Positions 6,544 to 9,160 of a stretch of 9,160 nucleotides of DNA are shown here, one piece after another. The stretch covers positions 1 to 9,160 of the forward strand of contig CANHYZ010000057.1 of assembly GCA_947464885.1 (NCBI GenBank). Reading direction: 5' to 3'. This stretch comes from Flavobacteriales bacterium (GTDB lineage Bacteria; Bacteroidota; Bacteroidia; Flavobacteriales_D; Sanyastnellaceae). The first letter of the stretch is position 1, and each line of letters opens with the position of its first letter. The position numbers and the translations under genes were made by a program. The notes under the pieces are model-generated. The model ran no database searches. It had not been told where the DNA came from and was given only the letters and a program-made list of their open reading frames with translations.

Positions 6544-6863
6544 TACCTGCTGTGTTCATGATGGCTTTGGCTGCCTGTGGCGGCGGTAAATCGCGGGATA
6601 TATATCCCGTTCGCGCTACCGCTGATGGGCCGATTGATTTGTCGTTGGTTAAGAAACTGTACGATGTAAAATGTGCCTTGTGTCATGGATATGATGGTGC
6701 TCAGCAGTTTGCCGGTGCCAAGAACTTATCTCAGAGTGTACTTCCGAAGAATGAAGTAGTATCGCGAATAGCGGAAGGCAAGGGCACAATGCCTCCTCAC
6801 AAGGATGTTCTGAGTGAGGAGCAAATGGATGCGCTCGCCGATTTTGTATTGACCTTGCGTTAA
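6501..6863 (+). CDS. Lipoprotein mono-haem c-type cytochrome
   Basis: This is a 120-aa protein if the ATG at 6501 is used. The N-terminus has a basic stretch (RRRTR, 7-11), a hydrophobic core (12-25) and a lipobox LAAC with C26 followed by GGG, so it should be a lipid-anchored exported protein. A single CALCH haem motif (C58, C61, H62) lies near the start of the mature domain. M97 in GKGTMPPH is the probable distal ligand, and the C-terminal helix (SEEQMDALADFVLTLR) completes a class I cytochrome c fold of the cytochrome c6/cbb3 type. The role is electron transfer outside the cytoplasm; the partner is most likely the overlapping four-helix membrane protein. A longer frame starting at 6432 lies inside the upstream gene and places a non-signal-like sequence before the basic region. 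A TTG at 6534 would remove the basic region, so 6501 is preferred. Confidence 0.88.
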   Translation: MAVQSGRRRTRLVVIPAVFMMALAACGGGKSRDIYPVRATADGPIDLSLVKKLYDVKCALCHGYDGAQQFAGAKNLSQSVLPKNEVVSRIAEGKGTMPPHKDVLSEEQMDALADFVLTLR

Positions 6864-6886
6864 GGCCAAAAATTGTCTTTTAAATT

Positions 6887-8113
6887 TTGATAGAAAAAAA
6901 GAATAAACTCATTTCAACCGCCAAGGAACAGGAAACATGTGTTCTGGTTGGAGTCGTTACACGCGAGCAGTCGCGCGAGCAGTTGACCGAGTATTTGGAT
7001 GAACTGGCCTTTCTGGCAGAAACGGCCAATGCGCGTTGCCTGAAGCGGTTCACTCAAAATCTCGATCGCCCTGATACCCGCACCTTTATCGGTAGCGGCA
7101 AGCTTCAAGAGTTGAAGGAATATGTAGCTGAACATAAGCCGGCGATGATCATTTTCGATGATGAATTAGCGCCATCGCAATTGCGGAATTTGGAAGGAAC
7201 GTTCAAGGACATGAACGTCAAGATCCTCGATCGAAATAATCTGATACTCGACATTTTCGCCAGCCGCGCGCGCACGGCTCACGCAAAGAAGCAAGTGGAA
7301 CTGGCGCAGTATGAGTATCTGCTTCCCCGTCTGACACGCATGTGGACGCACCTTGAGAAGCAGCGCGGTGGCATCGGTATGCGTGGTCCGGGAGAGCAGG
7401 AAATTGAAACGGACCGCCGTATTGTGCGCGATCGGATTGCATTTTTAAAGGAGCAATTGAAGGAGATCGACAAGCAAATGTCGACTCAGCGCGGTAATCG
7501 AGGAGCGCTTGTACGTGTGGCTTTGGTGGGGTATACCAACGTGGGTAAGAGCACCATCATGAATATGCTCTCCAAGAGTGATGTCTTTGCGGAGAACAAA
7601 CTCTTTGCAACGTTGGATACCACGGTGCGCAAGGTTGTTGTGCATAATCTTCCATTTCTGCTCACGGATACTGTTGGTTTCATTCGAAAACTTCCCCATC
7701 AACTGATTGAGTCGTTCAAAAGCACGCTGGATGAAACACGTGAGTCGGATTTGCTGGTACACGTAGTAGATATTTCGCATCCGCAGTTTGAAGATCATTT
7801 TAACGTGGTGAATGATACACTGCGCGAAATAGGCGTCGGTGATAAACCAACCATGGTCATCTTCAACAAGATTGACGCCTACCGTCATATACCCAAGGCT
7901 GAGGATGATCTAACACCCCCCACCCGCGAGAACATTACGCTGGAGGAGTTGCAGCGCACTTGGATGTCGCGTCTGCAAAACTCGGACGTGGTGTTTATTT
8001 CCGCAGCGAAAAAATTGAACGTCGATCAACTGCGCGACACCTTGTATGAGCGCGTGCGTCAGATACACATTACCCGTTTCCCGCACAACGATTTTCTATT
8101 CCCAATGGAGTAG
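6887..8113 (+). CDS. hflX: GTPase HflX
   Basis: This 408-aa protein matches HflX (usual length about 390-430). The N-terminal HflX domain includes RFTQN, TFIGSGKLQELKEYV and IIFDDELAPSQLRNLE. A coiled linker carries RGGIGMRGPGEQEIETDRR, followed by the Ras-like G domain: P-loop GYTNVGKST (215-223), G3 DTVGF (261-265), G4 NKID (327-330) and G5 SAAK (372-375). HflX is a ribosome-associated GTPase/ATPase that splits stalled or stress-arrested 70S ribosomes. The start is the TTG at 6887. It gives the expected short basic opening (MIEKKNK) before ETCVLVGVV, and no in-frame ATG occurs until well inside the conserved domain. The 23-bp gap after the cytochrome gene, with no terminator, allows co-transcription. 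The TAG stop is also the first bases of a repeat array. Identification is firm. Confidence 0.96.
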   Translation: MIEKKNKLISTAKEQETCVLVGVVTREQSREQLTEYLDELAFLAETANARCLKRFTQNLDRPDTRTFIGSGKLQELKEYVAEHKPAMIIFDDELAPSQLRNLEGTFKDMNVKILDRNNLILDIFASRARTAHAKKQVELAQYEYLLPRLTRMWTHLEKQRGGIGMRGPGEQEIETDRRIVRDRIAFLKEQLKEIDKQMSTQRGNRGALVRVALVGYTNVGKSTIMNMLSKSDVFAENKLFATLDTTVRKVVVHNLPFLLTDTVGFIRKLPHQLIESFKSTLDETRESDLLVHVVDISHPQFEDHFNVVNDTLREIGVGDKPTMVIFNKIDAYRHIPKAEDDLTPPTRENITLEELQRTWMSRLQNSDVVFISAAKKLNVDQLRDTLYERVRQIHITRFPHNDFLFPME

Positions 8114-8167
8114 CCTCGACTCCGCTCGGCTACCAAGCCTCGACTCCGCTCTGCTACCAAACCTCGA
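8111..8167. repeat. Tandem 24-bp GC-rich repeat (two copies plus a remnant) overlapping the hflX stop
   Basis: Unit 1 is 8112-8135 and unit 2 is 8136-8159. They differ at one base (G at 8128, T at 8152). A remnant of the next unit's start follows at 8160-8167. The core of each unit is CTCGACTCCGCTC. The array begins inside the hflX TAG codon (8111-8113). Because 24 is a multiple of three, the complementary strand encodes a spurious GLVAERSR-type repeat peptide. A related, more diverged copy lies at 5592-5616. Short repeats with this core are, from memory, common between genes in environmental Bacteroidota; function is unknown. Confidence 0.8.
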
Positions 8168-8174
8168 ATGCAAT

Positions 8175-8230
8175 TAGGGCCACGAATGCACGAATTGGAT
8201 GAGTTAAATATTCGTGCATTCGTGGCCCTA
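8175..8230. repeat. Perfect 21-bp inverted repeat (REP/MITE-like palindrome)
   Basis: The left arm (8175-8195) and right arm (8210-8230) are exact reverse complements separated by a 14-base loop. Arms contain AGGGCCACGAATGCACGAAT and its complement, with CACGAAT appearing twice within the arm. No T tract follows, so it is not a typical intrinsic terminator, although a transcript would fold into a long stem. A partial extra copy of the right arm follows at 8235-8247. It probably belongs to a dispersed palindromic repeat family or is a remnant of a miniature element; no transposase or clear target duplication is visible. Confidence 0.85.
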
Positions 8231-8234
8231 CATT

Positions 8235-8247
8235 CATTCGTGGCTCT
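8235..8247. repeat. Partial third copy of the palindrome arm
   Basis: CATTCGTGGCTCT here matches CATTCGTGGCCCT at 8217-8229 in 12 of 13 bases. It suggests local duplication or degeneration of the same repeat family next to the inverted repeat. Confidence 0.6.
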
Positions 8248-8251
8248 TCGT

Positions 8252-8267
8252 GATTGTGAAAACAATC
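8252..8267. other. Small hairpin with GAAA tetraloop
   Basis: GATTGT and ACAATC form a perfect 6-bp stem around GAAA, extendable by G-T wobble pairs. No T run follows, so termination is unlikely. It sits about 70 bp before the aminotransferase start and could be incidental. Confidence 0.35.
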
Positions 8268-8303
8268 GTAATAACTTCACACATGTTACAGTACGCCCTG
8301 TGA

Positions 8304-8311
8304 TACATTCG
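8304..8311 (+). promoter_or_regulatory. Weak candidate -7 element (TACATTCG) for the aminotransferase gene
   Basis: This matches TAnnTTTG in all but one defined base and lies 26 bp before the ATG at 8338, a plausible distance. No clear -33 TTTG is seen. The rest of 8268-8337 shows nothing I can assign. Confidence 0.22.
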
Positions 8312-8337
8312 CAAGACATAATTCTATTCACGCGTTT

Positions 8338-9160
8338 ATGAGCAACACAGCATCACCCGCGAACTATAGGGTGTCGCACATGGCCGAAAATCTTATCGGC
8401 TCGGAAATCATCAAACTTGCCGGCGAGATTCGCGAACTAATGGCCAAGGGCGAGAAGATTTACAACTTCACGATTGGCGATTTTGATCCCAAGATTTTCC
8501 CCATACCTGCCGAGTTGAAACAAGCCATCATCGACGCTTATATGAACGATGAGACCAACTATCCGCCGGCGGATGGAATAGCAGATTTACGCAAGGTCGT
8601 TGCTCAGAGTATTCTCCACCAGCAATCACTTGAATATGCTGCTGATGAAATCCTGATTGCCGGCGGGGCGCGACCTATCATTTACGCGATCTTCCAGGCA
8701 GTAGTTGATCCCGGTGACAAAGTTGTTTTCCCTGTTCCCAGTTGGAATAACAATCACTACACACACCTTTCGCACGCCAAGCAAGTATTCGTTGAGGCGA
8801 AATCGGAGAATAACTTTCTTCCGACTGCCGATGAATTGAAGCCTTATTTGCAAGACGCTACATTGTTGGCCCTGTGCTCGCCGCTCAATCCAACAGGCAC
8901 CGTTTTTTCGAAGCAACAGCTCGAGGACATTTGCGACGCTGTGCTTGCGGAGAATAAGCGCAGGTCGCCCGATGAAAAACCGCTTTATCTCATGTATGAT
9001 CAGATTTACGCGGTTTTGTGCTATGGCGACGCAAAGCATTTTGACCCCGTGTCACTCCGACCGGAGTTGCGCCCATACACCATTTTTGTGGATGGTATTT
9101 CGAAGAGTCTTGCCGCTACCGGTGTGCGTGTCGGATGGGCTTTTGGTCCGCGCAAGGTGA
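8338..9160 (+). CDS. Class I/II PLP-dependent aminotransferase (3' truncated by window edge)
   Basis: The frame runs from the ATG at 8338 past the right edge, giving 274 codons of a protein usually about 390-430 aa. It shows the fold-type I aminotransferase landmarks in order: TIGDFDP (45-51), NYPPADGI, the AGGARPIIYAIF phosphate-binding turn, W136 (PSWNNN) expected to stack on the cofactor, SPLNPTG with N184, YDQIY with D221 and Y224, and SKSLAATGVRVGW. In the last motif K256 should form the Schiff base and R264 should bind the PLP phosphate. The opening (SHMAENLIGSEIIKLAGEI) resembles a Bacteroidota aminotransferase group often named aspartate aminotransferase. The substrate cannot be decided because the C-terminal carboxylate-binding arginine region is outside the window. 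The start at 8338 leaves a short, poorly conserved lead before SHMAENLIG; the ATG at 8380 is less likely since NYRVSH precedes it in similar proteins. No Shine-Dalgarno is present. Confidence 0.9.
   Translation, partial: MSNTASPANYRVSHMAENLIGSEIIKLAGEIRELMAKGEKIYNFTIGDFDPKIFPIPAELKQAIIDAYMNDETNYPPADGIADLRKVVAQSILHQQSLEYAADEILIAGGARPIIYAIFQAVVDPGDKVVFPVPSWNNNHYTHLSHAKQVFVEAKSENNFLPTADELKPYLQDATLLALCSPLNPTGTVFSKQQLEDICDAVLAENKRRSPDEKPLYLMYDQIYAVLCYGDAKHFDPVSLRPELRPYTIFVDGISKSLAATGVRVGWAFGPRKV

Noticed and set aside
8175..8230. Intrinsic terminator for hflX
   Set aside because: The stem is long and perfect, but no run of T follows either arm. It fits a dispersed palindromic repeat better, although it could still slow transcription.
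8111..8250. CRISPR array or attachment site
   Set aside because: The 24-bp units are directly adjacent with no spacers, the other repeat is a single palindrome, and no cas, integrase or tRNA gene is present.
8059..8331. Minus-strand 90-codon frame with a repeated VAERSRG peptide
   Set aside because: The peptide repeat is only the translation of the 24-bp intergenic DNA repeat. The frame also spans the palindrome and the hflX 3' end, with no recognisable domain.
8945..9160. Plus-strand open frame at the right edge
   Set aside because: It is a shadow of the aminotransferase, whose catalytic motifs (D221, K256) lie in the other frame over the same bases.
1..9160. Defence island, toxin-antitoxin pair or prophage remnant
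   Set aside because: The nuclease matches the housekeeping AddB-like family. No methylase, restriction, toxin, phage structural or recombinase gene is visible.

Overview
The window looks like a chromosomal segment of a Bacteroidota (Bacteroidetes) bacterium of moderate GC content. The lineage is inferred from gene content: an AddB/RecB-like PD-(D/E)XK nuclease of the Bacteroidota type, a DUF4286 protein (a family I know mainly from Bacteroidota), a Bacteroidota-style aminotransferase, nearly no Shine-Dalgarno sequences, and an exact TAnnTTTG -7 box. No species can be named.

Layout. (1) 1-1782, plus strand: the 3' part of an AddB-like repair exonuclease gene cut by the left edge. (2) 1770-4821, minus strand: a three-gene surface-polysaccharide operon read right to left. 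It encodes a GT42/DUF115-like putative glycosyltransferase, a hexapeptide-repeat acyltransferase and a Wzx-type flippase. (3) 4845-5594, plus strand: a divergent family 2 glycosyltransferase. (4) 5630-5974, minus strand: a DUF4286 protein. (5) 6094-6863, plus strand: a four-helix, histidine-rich membrane protein overlapping a lipoprotein cytochrome c. (6) 6887-8113, plus strand: the ribosome-associated GTPase HflX. (7) 8114-8337: a 224-bp repeat-rich intergenic region. (8) 8338-9160, plus strand: a class I/II PLP aminotransferase cut by the right edge.

How the genes relate. The genes at 1770-5594 can plausibly transfer sugars, O-acylate a glycan and export a lipid-linked repeat unit. They look like a fragment of a cell-surface polysaccharide locus inserted between housekeeping genes. 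The pair at 6094-6863 looks like a small membrane redox module, with possible haem b ligands in the membrane and one c-type haem on a lipid-anchored protein. HflX follows 23 bp later and may be co-transcribed with it.

Nothing here resembles a defence system, prophage, CRISPR array, transposase, tRNA or rRNA. The most noteworthy non-genic signals are a GC-rich repeat family whose copies begin inside the TAG stop codons of two unrelated genes, and a perfect 21-bp inverted repeat after hflX. I see no convincing undescribed system. The best leads are the cytochrome/membrane-protein pair and the stop-codon-overlapping repeats.
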